From assembly GCA_027485915.1 (NCBI GenBank), contig JAIXQA010000061.1, forward strand, positions 1-53,705: a stretch of DNA of 53,705 nucleotides, read 5' to 3'. Source of the DNA: Alphaproteobacteria bacterium (GTDB taxonomy: Bacteria; Pseudomonadota; Alphaproteobacteria; Caulobacterales; Aquidulcibacteraceae). The notes beneath the pieces are model-generated. The model did no database searches. It was not told the DNA's origin and saw only the letters and a list, made by a program, of their open reading frames with translations. The position numbers and the translations under genes are program-made. How positions within the stretch are numbered: position 1 is the stretch's first letter; every line of letters begins with the position of its first letter. Positions 40,101 to 48,199 of this stretch are shown piece by piece.

Positions 40101-41742
40101 GGTCGATGGGCGGGTTGGTCACTTGGCTGAAGTTCTGCTTGAAGAAATGTGACAAGGGCCGATAGCGCGACGATAAAACCGCCAGCGGGGAATCATCCCC
40201 CATCGAGCCCAATGCCTCTTTGCCCTCTTCCGCCATCGGCGCAAGGACGACTTCCAATTCCTCCAAGGTCAGCCCAGCTGCGACTTGCCGGCGCAGCAAT
40301 TCTTGACGGGAATAAAGCTTGGGCTCTGGCCCCGGTCCGATGCGGGCTTCCAGATTTACGACATTGGAGTTCCACTTCACATAGGGGTGGGCGCTGGCCA
40401 ATTTGTCGATGATGGCTTCATGTGTGTAGAGCTTGCCCTTCTCCATATCGACGGCAAGCATTTCACCGCGGCCAACGCGGCCCTTTTTGGTGATGACACG
40501 CCCATCGAGTGGGCACATCCCGGTTTCGGAGCCGACAGCCAAAATGCCGTCTTGCGTCACCGAATAGCGCATCGGGCGCAAGCCATTGCGGTCCATCCCG
40601 GCAACCGCCCATCGGCCATCATAAATCGCCAAAGCAGCAGGCCCGTCCCAAGGCTCCATCACCGCGTTGCAATAGGCATACAGCGCCATGTGGCTCGGCT
40701 TCATAATGTTTTCTTGTTTGGCCCAAGCCTCTGGCACCAAAAGCGCCTTGGCCATGGGGGCAGAGCGGCCCGCGCGGACGAGGACTTCGCATACATTGTC
40801 GAGCGCTGCGGAGTCTGATCCGCCAGCCTGCACGATTGGCTTCACATCTTCCTGATAGTCGCCAAAGGCTTCCGATGCCATCGGAATCTCATGGCTCTTC
40901 ATCCAATTAATATTGCCCTTAACGGTGTTGATCTCGCCATTATGGGCCAGCATGCGGAAGGGCTGGGCCAAGTGCCATTGCGGGAAAGTATTGGTCGAAT
41001 AGCGTTGGTGATAAATTGCCACCGCCGACACAAACTTCTCATTCTGCAGATCCGGGAAGAAGGTATCGATGCTCTCGGCCAAGAACATACCCTTGTAGAT
41101 GACCGACTTGGACGAGAAGGAGCAGACATAGAAGCCCGAAACGCTCGACGCCAGCGCGCGCTTTTCGATGCGGCGACGGCAAATGAATAATGTACGCTCC
41201 AGTTCTTCGGCGCTGCGGCCACGTGGGTCGTAGAAGAGGATTTGTTCAATCTCGGGCCGGGTCGCATTGGCCTTTTCGCCAATAACCGAGATATCAACCG
41301 GCACTTGCCGCCAGCCATAGATGTAAAAGCCAAAATTCAGGATTTCACGCTCTACAATGGTGCGGGCCGTTTCCTGTGCGCCAAAATCGGTACGCGGCAA
41401 GAAAATCATGCCTACGCAGATTGGATCGTCCGTTGGGCTATGGCCGGTGCGCGCCACTTGCTCACGGAAAAAATCCTGCGGCACATCGACCCGAACACCT
41501 GCCCCATCGCCGGTCTTGCCATCGGCATCGACGGCCCCACGGTGCCAGACATTCTTCAAAGCCTTCAGCGCCATCGCCACAATATCGCGGCGTGGCTTGC
41601 CATCGAGCGCACAGACGAGCCCTACGCCGCAAGAATCCTTCTCATCTTCCGGATTATAGGCGTTTCCATCGGTCAAAATCTGCCGGTTCTTAAGATAGAG
41701 GTCGATGTCGCTAGAGCCGGTGGGAAGAAAGGAAGTGGTCAT
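37186..41742 (-). CDS. gltB: Glutamate synthase (NADPH) large subunit
   Basis: Makes glutamate from glutamine and 2-oxoglutarate. The 1518-residue alpha subunit begins with a propeptide of about 37 residues before the nucleophile Cys38 in EKDSCGVGLVC, followed by the class II glutaminase domain (to about 430). The central domain is next, then the FMN-binding synthase TIM barrel with SGIGAVAAGVAKAKADIILIAGN and the 3Fe-4S cysteines in MVRQCHSNTCPVGVC. A C-terminal beta-helix Gly-rich domain ends the protein. The gltD gene is 56 bases upstream on the same strand. Confidence 0.98.
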   Translation of the reverse strand: MTTSFLPTGSSDIDLYLKNRQILTDGNAYNPEDEKDSCGVGLVCALDGKPRRDIVAMALKALKNVWHRGAVDADGKTGDGAGVRVDVPQDFFREQVARTGHSPTDDPICVGMIFLPRTDFGAQETARTIVEREILNFGFYIYGWRQVPVDISVIGEKANATRPEIEQILFYDPRGRSAEELERTLFICRRRIEKRALASSVSGFYVCSFSSKSVIYKGMFLAESIDTFFPDLQNEKFVSAVAIYHQRYSTNTFPQWHLAQPFRMLAHNGEINTVKGNINWMKSHEIPMASEAFGDYQEDVKPIVQAGGSDSAALDNVCEVLVRAGRSAPMAKALLVPEAWAKQENIMKPSHMALYAYCNAVMEPWDGPAALAIYDGRWAVAGMDRNGLRPMRYSVTQDGILAVGSETGMCPLDGRVITKKGRVGRGEMLAVDMEKGKLYTHEAIIDKLASAHPYVKWNSNVVNLEARIGPGPEPKLYSRQELLRRQVAAGLTLEELEVVLAPMAEEGKEALGSMGDDSPLAVLSSRYRPLSHFFKQNFSQVTNPPIDPLREERVMSLKTRFKNLGNILAHNETQQDVFVLDSPMLTTGMYDRMVAMLGAGVAYIDCSYELPEDPDLAGAALREALDRIKAQAEDAVRAGQSQLVLSDEHQGPGRIAAPMILATGGVHAHLVAKGLRSYCSITVRAAECVDTHYFAVLVGVGATCVNAYLAQEAIADRHARGLLGTLTLNQAVVNYKKAVEAGLLKILSKMGISVISSYRGGYNFEALGLSRALVADFFPGMSSRISGIGLQGIALKAQEIHAKAWEEAIVSLPIGGLYKARASGEPHALEAAQIHQLQTACNTGSYAAYQKYVGLLGGRAPIQLRDLLDFQSINKAVALEEVESLNEIRKRFNTPGMSLGALSPEAHGTLNVAMNRIGAKSVSGEGGEDRERYKPLPNGDNPNSAVKQVASGRFGVTAEYLNQCREIEIKVAQGAKPGEGGQLPGFKVTEMIARLRHATPGVTLISPPPHHDIYSIEDLAQLIYDLKQINPEAKVCVKLVAQSGIGAVAAGVAKAKADIILIAGNVGGTGASPQTSIKFAGIPWELGLAEAHQVLTLNNLRDHVVLRTDGGLRTGRDIVMAAMLGAEEFGIGTASLVAMGCIMVRQCHSNTCPVGVCVQDEALRQRFTGTPEKVVNLMSFIAEDVREILASLGFKTLNEVVGRTDLLRQVSRGAANLDDLDLNPLLVRVEGAKPTRFGTDKPRVEVPDTLDAQILRDAAPFFERGEKMQLAYGVRNVQRAIGTRSSSAIVRKFGMGALPEGRLTVRLEGSCGQSLGAFGVQGLTLDVVGDANDYVGKGLSGATIVLRPPSGSGLKPEENAIIGNTCLYGATSGTLLASGQAGERFAVRNSGASAVVEGMEANGCEYMTGGLVISLGPVGDNFAAGMTGGMAFVWDPANRLPKLINPDSVVWRRIGSPHWESQFTSLLERHVQATGSPLGRRILDDLANEIGYVWQVVPKEMLTRLAEPLDAEAALASA

Positions 41743-41798
41743 GATTTGATGCCTTTGGCGGGCCGAAGCCCTATCTTAACTGCGAGGTATTGGGCGGC

Positions 41799-43256
41799 TT
41801 ATTGTGCCGCGAATTTGGCTGCGGTTGCTCGCATTCTGGCCTGTTTGCGCATGGCAGTATGCATATGCTCAGCGGCTTCACGGCCATCCTTAATCGCCCA
41901 AACAACCAGAGAGGCACCGCGAACAATATCGCCAGCGGCAAACACGTTTGGAATAGAGGTCTCGCCCGTGATCGCGTCCGCACGAATCGTGCCCCATCGG
42001 CTGACCTTCAGGGCAGGCTCATCAAACAAGGTCTGCACATTTTCTGGGTCAAAGCCTAAGGCCTTGATGACCAGATCGGCAGGGACATCAAATTCCCCAC
42101 CGGCCACTTCTTCCGGGCTTTGGCGGCCTGAGGCGTCTGCTTCCCCTAAGCGCATGCGCGCTGCCAGAACGGAGGTAACGCCAGCCTCGTTGGAGTGGAC
42201 CGCCTTGGGTGCCGCCAACCACTCAAACATCACGCCTTCATCTTCGGCATTGCTAACTTCGCGTGCACTGCCCGGCATATTGGCGCGGTCGCGACGGTAG
42301 AGGCAGGTGACTTTGGCGGCACCTTGGCGGATCGCGGTGCGAACACAATCCATCGCCGTATCGCCGCCACCGATGACTACGACGCGTTTGCCCGCCGCAT
42401 TGAGGGCACCACTTGCATAGTCAGTTACGCTGTCTCCCAAGCCCACGCGGTTAGAGGCCGTCAGATAATCCAAGGCCTCCACAACGCCTACACCGTTTGA
42501 GCCGGGGCAAGGCAAAGCGCGCGCTTTATAGACGCCGATCGCAATCAAGATGCTGTCATGGGTGGCGCGCAGATCGGCCAAAGTACCGTCGCGGCCCACT
42601 TCATAATTGAGCACGAATTTCACGCCTGAAGCCTTCAAATGCTCCACTCGGCGGGTCACCACATCCTTTTCCAGCTTGAAGCCGGGGATGCCATACATCA
42701 GCAGGCCGCCTGCGCGGTCATAGCGGTCGTAAATGGTGACTTGATAACCCTTGTTGCGTAGGGCTTCGGCAGCCGCCAAACCACCAGGCCCCGCTCCAAT
42801 AATACCCACATGCTCGGCCAATTCCTTCGGCGGCACGATCGGTTCGATCCAGCCATTTTCCCAAGCAGTCTCGGTGATATAGCGTTCCACCGCCCCAATG
42901 GTGACAGCACCATGGCCGGACTGTTCGATGACGCACGACCCCTCACATAAGCGGTCTTGCGGGCAGATGCGGCCGCAGATTTCCGGCATGCTATTGGTGG
43001 CGGAGGAAAGCGCATAGGCCTCCTCAAGCCGACCCTCCGCCGTCATTTTCAGCCAGTCGGGGATATTATTCTGCAGCGGGCAACCTGACTGGCAGAAGGG
43101 CACACCGCATTGTGAACAACGAGATGCCTGCTCATTGGCCTTTTGAGTGATGAACTCCCCATAAATCTCATGGAAATCCGCCGTTCGCGCCGAAGCTGGG
43201 CGCTTCTCTGGCGTTTGTGGGTCAATGCTGACGAATTTTAGGAGCCGTTCGGCCAT
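41799..43256 (-). CDS. gltD: Glutamate synthase (NADPH) small subunit
   Basis: Passes electrons from NADPH to the large subunit. The 485-residue flavoprotein has N-terminal 4Fe-4S cysteines (RCSQCGVPFCQSGCPLQNNIPDW and GRICPQDRLCEGSC), then an FAD fold (HVGIIGAGPGGLAAAEAL) and an NADPH fold (RVVVIGGGDTAMDCVRTA). The ATG at 43256 was chosen because the family starts MAERLLKFVSID; upstream in-frame codons are unlike the family. Gene order is gltD then gltB. The 278-base region before it, shared with uppP, has palindromic operator candidates. Confidence 0.96.
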   Translation of the reverse strand: MAERLLKFVSIDPQTPEKRPASARTADFHEIYGEFITQKANEQASRCSQCGVPFCQSGCPLQNNIPDWLKMTAEGRLEEAYALSSATNSMPEICGRICPQDRLCEGSCVIEQSGHGAVTIGAVERYITETAWENGWIEPIVPPKELAEHVGIIGAGPGGLAAAEALRNKGYQVTIYDRYDRAGGLLMYGIPGFKLEKDVVTRRVEHLKASGVKFVLNYEVGRDGTLADLRATHDSILIAIGVYKARALPCPGSNGVGVVEALDYLTASNRVGLGDSVTDYASGALNAAGKRVVVIGGGDTAMDCVRTAIRQGAAKVTCLYRRDRANMPGSAREVSNAEDEGVMFEWLAAPKAVHSNEAGVTSVLAARMRLGEADASGRQSPEEVAGGEFDVPADLVIKALGFDPENVQTLFDEPALKVSRWGTIRADAITGETSIPNVFAAGDIVRGASLVVWAIKDGREAAEHMHTAMRKQARMRATAAKFAAQ

Positions 43257-43354
43257 GATATTCTCGCAATTCCAAAGATCACGGGCACAATCGTTCTGCC
43301 GCGCTCGGCTCCGATACAGACAAGCCCCTCGTTTGCCAAGGCAAAACTGCATAA

Positions 43355-43369
43355 TTAGGTATATTATAC
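43355..43369. promoter_or_regulatory. Operator candidate TTAGGTATATTATAC
   Basis: This AT-rich word contains the palindrome GTATA-t-TATAC, and its reverse complement shares a 13-base exact core (ATAATATACCTAA) with a second site at 43450-43462. It lies about 100 bases upstream of gltD, in the divergent gltD/uppP promoter region. The binding protein is unknown. Confidence 0.45.
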
Positions 43370-43441
43370 GACCCATATTGGTCTATTAATTTCAGATGAC
43401 TGCCAATTGATCGCGAGTTGGTGAAGAATTGGGCAGACAGA

Positions 43442-43461
43442 TAGGTATGATAATATACCTA
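43442..43461. promoter_or_regulatory. Operator candidate, dyad TAGGTAT-N6-ATACCTA
   Basis: A 7-bp inverted repeat with a six-base centre (GATAAT) about 75 bases upstream of the uppP start and 185 bases upstream of gltD. With the site at 43355-43369 it makes a pair of related sites in inverted orientation about 90 bases apart, as expected for a looping or cooperative regulator. Confidence 0.5.
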
Positions 43462-43534
43462 ACTAACCAATGTAACCATATCTGGTTTTGCAGGCAAAGC
43501 CATGCCATGAGGCCCCAATCACGCTTAGGTTTGA

Positions 43535-44344
43535 ATGGATGTCATGAGCGATTATCTCGTAGCCATTTTGTTAGGTATCATCGAAGGCCTGACAGAGTTT
43601 TTGCCGATTTCCTCGACTGGCCATTTGATTTTGGCGGAGCAATTGCTGCCCGGTGAGGTTCCCGACACGTTTGAGACCATGATCCAGCTGGGTGCAGTGC
43701 TGGCGGTTGTCGTACTTTATTTTGAAAAATTATGGGGTGCATTTATCACGCTGCCCTCGAGTTCTGCTTCACGCCAGTTCGCAGCGGCTGTCATTCTCGC
43801 CTTTTTCCCTTCGATGTTACTCGGCGCGCTTTTGCATGACTTCATCAAGGGCGTTTTGTTTAGCCCGGTGGTGGTGTCTGTCACTTTGGTTGTTGGCGGT
43901 ATTCTGATTCTCCTGGCAGAGCGGTTCCGCCCGCAGCCGCAAGTTCTCGACGTCGACGACATCTCCGTCGGCATGGGCTTGAAAATTGGCCTGTGCCAGT
44001 GTTTAGCCCTGATCCCCGGCATGTCGCGCTCGGGTGCCACCATCATTGGGGCCATGATGCTGGGCGTCGACCGCAAGCCTGCAGCAGAGTTCAGCTTCTT
44101 CTTGTCCATCCCAACGATGGTTGGCGTATTTGCCTATGAAGGCTGGAGCAATCGGGAAGCCCTTTTGGCACAAGGCGGCCAAGATCTGATTCTGGTTGCC
44201 ATCGGCTTCTTGGTGGCTTTCATCACAGCGATTTTCGTGATCAAGCTTTTTATCGGCATTGTTCAGCGCATGGGCTTTGCGCCTTTTGCATATTATCGCA
44301 TCGTCGTGGGCTTGATTATGCTTGGGATCTTTTGGCCGCTCTAG
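43535..44344 (+). CDS. uppP: Undecaprenyl-diphosphatase
   Basis: Recycles the lipid carrier for cell-wall synthesis by removing a phosphate from undecaprenyl pyrophosphate, and may confer bacitracin resistance. The 269-residue membrane protein has the two BacA/UppP signatures, EGLTEFLPISSTGHLIL (about 19-35) and IPGMSRSGATIIGAM (about 160-174), within about eight membrane segments. The ATG at 43535 has an AGG ribosome site; a second ATG at 43544 is possible. Its stop overlaps the coaBC stop by four bases in a convergent arrangement. Confidence 0.95.
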   Translation: MDVMSDYLVAILLGIIEGLTEFLPISSTGHLILAEQLLPGEVPDTFETMIQLGAVLAVVVLYFEKLWGAFITLPSSSASRQFAAAVILAFFPSMLLGALLHDFIKGVLFSPVVVSVTLVVGGILILLAERFRPQPQVLDVDDISVGMGLKIGLCQCLALIPGMSRSGATIIGAMMLGVDRKPAAEFSFFLSIPTMVGVFAYEGWSNREALLAQGGQDLILVAIGFLVAFITAIFVIKLFIGIVQRMGFAPFAYYRIVVGLIMLGIFWPL

Positions 44345-45561
44345 TCGGCTTGGCCCTTGAAGTAATCCGCAATTGCGCTGGCTAAGCGCCCAGCAATCTG
44401 CGTCTTCGGTGCTTCAGGCCAGCTTTGGTGCCCGTCTTCGGTGACCAACATGATCTGATTGCTCTCGCCACCCATCACATCGCCAGAGACATCATTGGCC
44501 ACCACCCAATCGCAGCCCTTTTTTGTCCGCTTCGCCGTGGCATAGGCCAAGACATCATGCGTCTCTGCCGCAAAGCCAATGACCAGCTTGGGCCTTTTCG
44601 GCCCTGCTTGCGCGAGAGTGGCCAGAATGTCGGGGTTTTCGACCAAAGTCATGGCAGGTGCTTTCGTGTCACCCTTCAGCTTCAGCTTAACGTCCGCTTT
44701 CGTCTCTGGGCGCCAATCGGCAACAGCGGCAACGGCGACAAAAATGTCAGCGGGCAATGCATTTTGGCAAGCTGCCAACATCTCACGCGCACTTTCCACC
44801 CGCGCCATCGTTACGTCCGGCACATCATTTAGGGCGGTGGGCCCGGATACTAAGGTCACGTCCGCACCTGCTTCAGCAAGTGCCTCAGCAATGGCATAGC
44901 CCTGCTTGCCGGAAGAGCGGTTGGACAAAAAGCGAACCGGGTCGAGCGCTTCAAGCGTTGGCCCGGCTGTTACGATCGCGCGCTTGCCCTTTAGGGGCTT
45001 TTCCGCCGATGCCTTGCGCCAAAAAACGTCGACTGCCGCAGCAATCGCATCGGGCTCAGCCATGCGGCCCAACCCATACTCACCACATGCCATCGCCCCT
45101 TCATCCGGTCCGATGAAGTGAACACCGTCAGCCCGCAAGGTCGCTAGATTGCGTTGTACTGCAGGATGTTCCCACATGCGCACATTCATGGCCGGTGCCA
45201 TCAAGACTGGCTTATCGGTCGCCAATAGGGCGGTGGAGGCTAAATCATTGGCCAGACCATTGGCCACTTTGCCGATCAGATCGGCCGTAGCTGGGGCCAC
45301 CAACACAAGGTCCGCACTGCGCGATAGCTCTATATGGCCCATCTTGGCTTCATGGGTCAGATTGAAGAGCTCTTGGTGGACCTCATCCTTGGTTAGGCTC
45401 GCCAAGGTCAAGGGCGTCACGAATTGGCTGCCGGCTTGGGTTAGGATAACCCGACAGCCGATGCCGCGCTTCTCTAGCGCCCGAACCAGTTCCGGGGTCT
45501 TATAGGCAGAGATTCCCCCACCCACGATCAGAAGGACGCGCTTTAAGCTCATGCCTGCCAT
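44341..45561 (-). CDS. coaBC: Bifunctional phosphopantothenoylcysteine decarboxylase/phosphopantothenate--cysteine ligase
   Basis: Two consecutive steps of coenzyme A synthesis. The 406-residue protein has an N-terminal FMN decarboxylase domain (CoaC; VLLIVGGGISAYKTPELVRALEKRG, the active-site His in SLTKDEVHQELFNLTHEAKMGHIELSR, and PAMNVRMWEHPAVQRN). The C-terminal CTP-dependent ligase follows (CoaB; IVTAGPTLEALDPVRFLSNRSSGKQGYAIAEA). Either of two ATGs (45561, 45552) may be the start. It lies 27 bases downstream of an Lrp-family gene and may be co-transcribed with it. Confidence 0.95.
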   Translation of the reverse strand: MAGMSLKRVLLIVGGGISAYKTPELVRALEKRGIGCRVILTQAGSQFVTPLTLASLTKDEVHQELFNLTHEAKMGHIELSRSADLVLVAPATADLIGKVANGLANDLASTALLATDKPVLMAPAMNVRMWEHPAVQRNLATLRADGVHFIGPDEGAMACGEYGLGRMAEPDAIAAAVDVFWRKASAEKPLKGKRAIVTAGPTLEALDPVRFLSNRSSGKQGYAIAEALAEAGADVTLVSGPTALNDVPDVTMARVESAREMLAACQNALPADIFVAVAAVADWRPETKADVKLKLKGDTKAPAMTLVENPDILATLAQAGPKRPKLVIGFAAETHDVLAYATAKRTKKGCDWVVANDVSGDVMGGESNQIMLVTEDGHQSWPEAPKTQIAGRLASAIADYFKGQAD

Positions 45562-45588
45562 TTAGACCATAAAAACTTGTACCAAAAG

Positions 45589-46065
45589 CTAAATTCGCAA
45601 GGGCACAGCTGTGGTGAATTTGATCGTCTCCATCGCGAAGCTCGAACTCACATCACTCAACTTTGCGCTACGGATCAATTTTTTATAGACGCGGTCATAA
45701 TCGGTGATGGAAGCAACCAAGAGTTTGAGTAGATAATCCGTATCCCCACTCATGCGGTAGAATTCCACCACCTCGGGGATAGCAGAAACCGAACGCGCGA
45801 AGTTTTCCAGCCATTCGTCAGAATGGTCAGAAGTCTTGATGGCGACAAAGACGGTCATGCCCAGACCAACCGTTTCTGGATCAATTAGAGCCACGCGCTT
45901 GGCGATAATGCCGGCCTCTTCCATCCGCTTGATACGTCGCCAAGCGGTGTTGGCAGACATAGCGGTGCGCGACGATAATTCCTCTAAAGATACAGAGGCA
46001 TCGGTTTGAAGTATGGACAAAAGCTTAATGTCCGCTTCGTCAATTTTTTGATTTTCTGGCTTCAT
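45589..46065 (-). CDS. Lrp/AsnC-family transcriptional regulator
   Basis: A 158-residue regulator. The N-terminal winged HTH is IDEADIKLLSILQTDASVSLEELSSRTAMSANTAWRRIKRMEEAGII, and the C-terminal RAM ligand domain follows (VFVAIKTSDHSDEWLENFARSVSAIPEVVEFYRMSGDTDYLLKLLV). Such proteins sense amino acids and often control their own gene and a neighbour. It is divergent from the DUF6356 gene and upstream of coaBC; the sequence does not show which it controls. Confidence 0.92.
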   Translation of the reverse strand: MKPENQKIDEADIKLLSILQTDASVSLEELSSRTAMSANTAWRRIKRMEEAGIIAKRVALIDPETVGLGMTVFVAIKTSDHSDEWLENFARSVSAIPEVVEFYRMSGDTDYLLKLLVASITDYDRVYKKLIRSAKLSDVSSSFAMETIKFTTAVPLRI

Positions 46066-46168
46066 GATCGAAGAAATATATCAAAGCCGAGCTGATATTC
46101 AATAAGAAAGTGAAAATTTACCATAGAATCTGTGAGAACCTTTGTCTACAAACGGGGAGACAGCAGCC

Positions 46169-46432
46169 ATGTTCAAGAAACTATTTGTCGAGCATCCAGA
46201 AAGCGTCGGCGAAAGCTATTTTGAGCATTTGGGCGTCGCCTTTAGTTTCGGTTTCCAAATGCTGGGGGCCGCTTTTGCCTGTATCATCCACGGCCTAATC
46301 CCCGGCCTGTTTAAGTCCACCGGCAGCCAAACCATTTGTTGTTTGCATGACCGGATGGTGCTGCACCGCAACCGCAAAGCCAGCTCTGCTCCAAGCCCAA
46401 TTGCGCAGTCTGGTGAAACAGCCCTAAGCTAA
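46169..46432 (+). CDS. DUF6356 family small membrane protein
   Basis: An 87-residue protein with the DUF6356 pattern: LFVEHPESVGESYFEHLGVAFSFGFQMLGAAFACIIHGLIPGLFKSTGSQTICCLHDRM. The stretch at about 24-48 is hydrophobic, probably a membrane helix or a tightly packed hairpin, with conserved His residues (EHP, EHL, IHG). The function is unknown. The ATG at 46169 has GGGGAGA upstream at suitable spacing. It is transcribed toward the YeiH transporter gene, 43 bases away. Confidence 0.85.
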   Translation: MFKKLFVEHPESVGESYFEHLGVAFSFGFQMLGAAFACIIHGLIPGLFKSTGSQTICCLHDRMVLHRNRKASSAPSPIAQSGETALS

Positions 46433-46475
46433 GTTTGTCGGCGCGCGGGTTAGGCGCGCATGATTGTGGGGCCTT

Positions 46476-47486
46476 ATGTTTAAATCGCTTACAAAGTTTG
46501 GCCCTGGTGTTGGCTTGGGTCTCTTTTTGGCTGCCATTGCCTATTTCCCGACCCAAGGTACCCGCGTTCCAACGCTGCTAATTGCGCTACTCCTCGGCAT
46601 GTTAGCGGCGATTGTTCTAACCAAGCCCACCTTTAAGCCCGGCAATGATCTCTTGGCCAAGCCGCTCTTGCGTGTCGGTGTCGCCTTGATGGGATTTCGC
46701 ATCACGATTTCGGATTTGCAAGCCTTGGGTTGGCAGCCTGCTATAATCGCGGTCGCAGCCGCTTTTGGCACATTGTGCTTGGGTTATCTGGCTGGTCGGG
46801 CCTTGAAACTTCCCCGCGCGACCGCCTTTTTGACCGCCACTTCGGTTGCCATTTGCGGGGCGTCGGCAGCCTTGGCGATCGCAACGGTTCTCGCGCGGAG
46901 GCCCAATTCCAATGTTGAGCGCGATGTGGTGGCTACCGTGGCCAGCATCACCATCATTGGCACGATTGCCGTGGTGGCCTATCCGGCGCTGTGTCACTTC
47001 CTCAACATCCCCATGATCCCGTCCGCAGTGTTTCTGGGTGCGTCCATCCATGAAGTTGCCCAAGTGGTCGCAGCATCAGACGTCTATGGGGAGGCAGCAA
47101 CCCCCGCGGCGACCACGGTCAAAATGATCCGCGTCGCCATGATGCCGGTTGTGATCTTTGGCTTGTTGATGATCTTGTCTTGGCGCGACCGCAAAGAGGG
47201 CGATCAGGAAGAAAATGAAGCCACCGTGCCGGTATTCCTCTTGGGCTTTGTGGCCGCTATCGTAGTAGCCAATACTGGCTGGCTGACCCCAGACGGCATT
47301 GCAGCCCTGACGAAAATCTCCAGCATCTGTTTGATCGTCTCGATGGTCGCTCTGGGGGCTAATACGTCGATTAAGGGCGTGATGCTGTTGGGTCCACGCG
47401 CAGTAAGCGCACTTTTAATCCAGACCGGCATTATCGCCGCCATCTCCGCCACCGGAGTTGGTCTCATGATGATGATGCCAGCTTAG
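46476..47486 (+). CDS. YeiH-family putative sulfate exporter
   Basis: A 336-residue inner-membrane protein with about 10 hydrophobic segments, of the YeiH/Cons_hypoth698 family. It has typical blocks: LLRVGVALMGFRITISDLQALG, ATSVAICGASAALAIATVL, GASIHEVAQVVAASDVYG and VKMIRVAMMPVVI. Related proteins are annotated as sulfate exporters, and the family is not well tested. The ATG at 46476 was chosen as the first residue before the family start; an upstream start at 46464 would add four residues. It converges on the GntR gene with a four-base stop overlap. Confidence 0.88.
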   Translation: MFKSLTKFGPGVGLGLFLAAIAYFPTQGTRVPTLLIALLLGMLAAIVLTKPTFKPGNDLLAKPLLRVGVALMGFRITISDLQALGWQPAIIAVAAAFGTLCLGYLAGRALKLPRATAFLTATSVAICGASAALAIATVLARRPNSNVERDVVATVASITIIGTIAVVAYPALCHFLNIPMIPSAVFLGASIHEVAQVVAASDVYGEAATPAATTVKMIRVAMMPVVIFGLLMILSWRDRKEGDQEENEATVPVFLLGFVAAIVVANTGWLTPDGIAALTKISSICLIVSMVALGANTSIKGVMLLGPRAVSALLIQTGIIAAISATGVGLMMMMPA

Positions 47487-48199
47487 CGACTAACCGACAT
47501 CGAATAGGTGAAATGCTCGCCCGGATGGATGCTGATGCTGGCCTGATAAATATGGCCCGCAGCATCAAAATAGCGTCGCCGTGTACGAAGCGCAGGATCG
47601 CCCGCATGCTCACGTAAGCTTTTCGCTAAATCACGGTTTAACTTGATCGCAGAGATGTCCTGTTCAATTGTGGCCGCCAGAACCCCCGAATGGCGAGCGA
47701 TATACTCGGCAATGGCATGGGGCCAATCGTCTAAAGCCGCACGCGGTGGAGCGAGGTCTGCTCGCACACATATGCGGGTATGGGCCAAGGGCCGTCCACC
47801 TGTGGTGCGGACGCGTAGACCATCAATCCCGACCCAGTTTTGTGCGATGTCGAGGTTCATCGCGACCAGATCGGGCAGATCAGCCGGGCCATAGCTTAGG
47901 ATGACCAGGCGTGTATCGCGTGCATATTGCAAAATGTCGCCAATCTCGCCCCAGCCCTGTGAAAAGGGACCAACCGGCTTCGCAGCAATGACAACCGAGC
48001 CTGCACCGCGTCGTCGCTCAATCAGACCCTCATCGGTCAAAATACGCAGGGCGTCGCGGGCGGTATGTCTTGAGACTTGGTGTGTCGCGCATAGGTCAGA
48101 CTCGGTGGGCAATAAACTGCCGGTCGGATACTGGCCTGACACAATGGCCATGCGCAGATCGTCCGCCAAACGGCGGTAGAGGGGGTTAGGCGCACTCAT
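47483..48199 (-). CDS. GntR-family regulator, HutC/UTRA type
   Basis: A 238-residue regulator. The N-terminal winged HTH is PLYRRLADDLRMAIVSGQYPTGSLLPTESDLCATHQVSRHTARDALRILTDEGLIERRRGAGSVV, and the C-terminal UTRA effector domain follows (about 80-238). Members usually repress a nearby catabolic operon and respond to its substrate or intermediate. Its start overlaps the stop of the upstream CoA-transferase-like gene by four bases (ATGA), so it belongs to that operon and may bind the palindromes near 49545-49577. Confidence 0.9.
   Translation of the reverse strand: MSAPNPLYRRLADDLRMAIVSGQYPTGSLLPTESDLCATHQVSRHTARDALRILTDEGLIERRRGAGSVVIAAKPVGPFSQGWGEIGDILQYARDTRLVILSYGPADLPDLVAMNLDIAQNWVGIDGLRVRTTGGRPLAHTRICVRADLAPPRAALDDWPHAIAEYIARHSGVLAATIEQDISAIKLNRDLAKSLREHAGDPALRTRRRYFDAAGHIYQASISIHPGEHFTYSMSVSR

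Noticed and set aside
41242-42300. A 352-codon plus-strand frame spanning the gltB start and part of gltD
   Set aside because: It crosses two well supported minus-strand genes, so it cannot be a real gene of this length.
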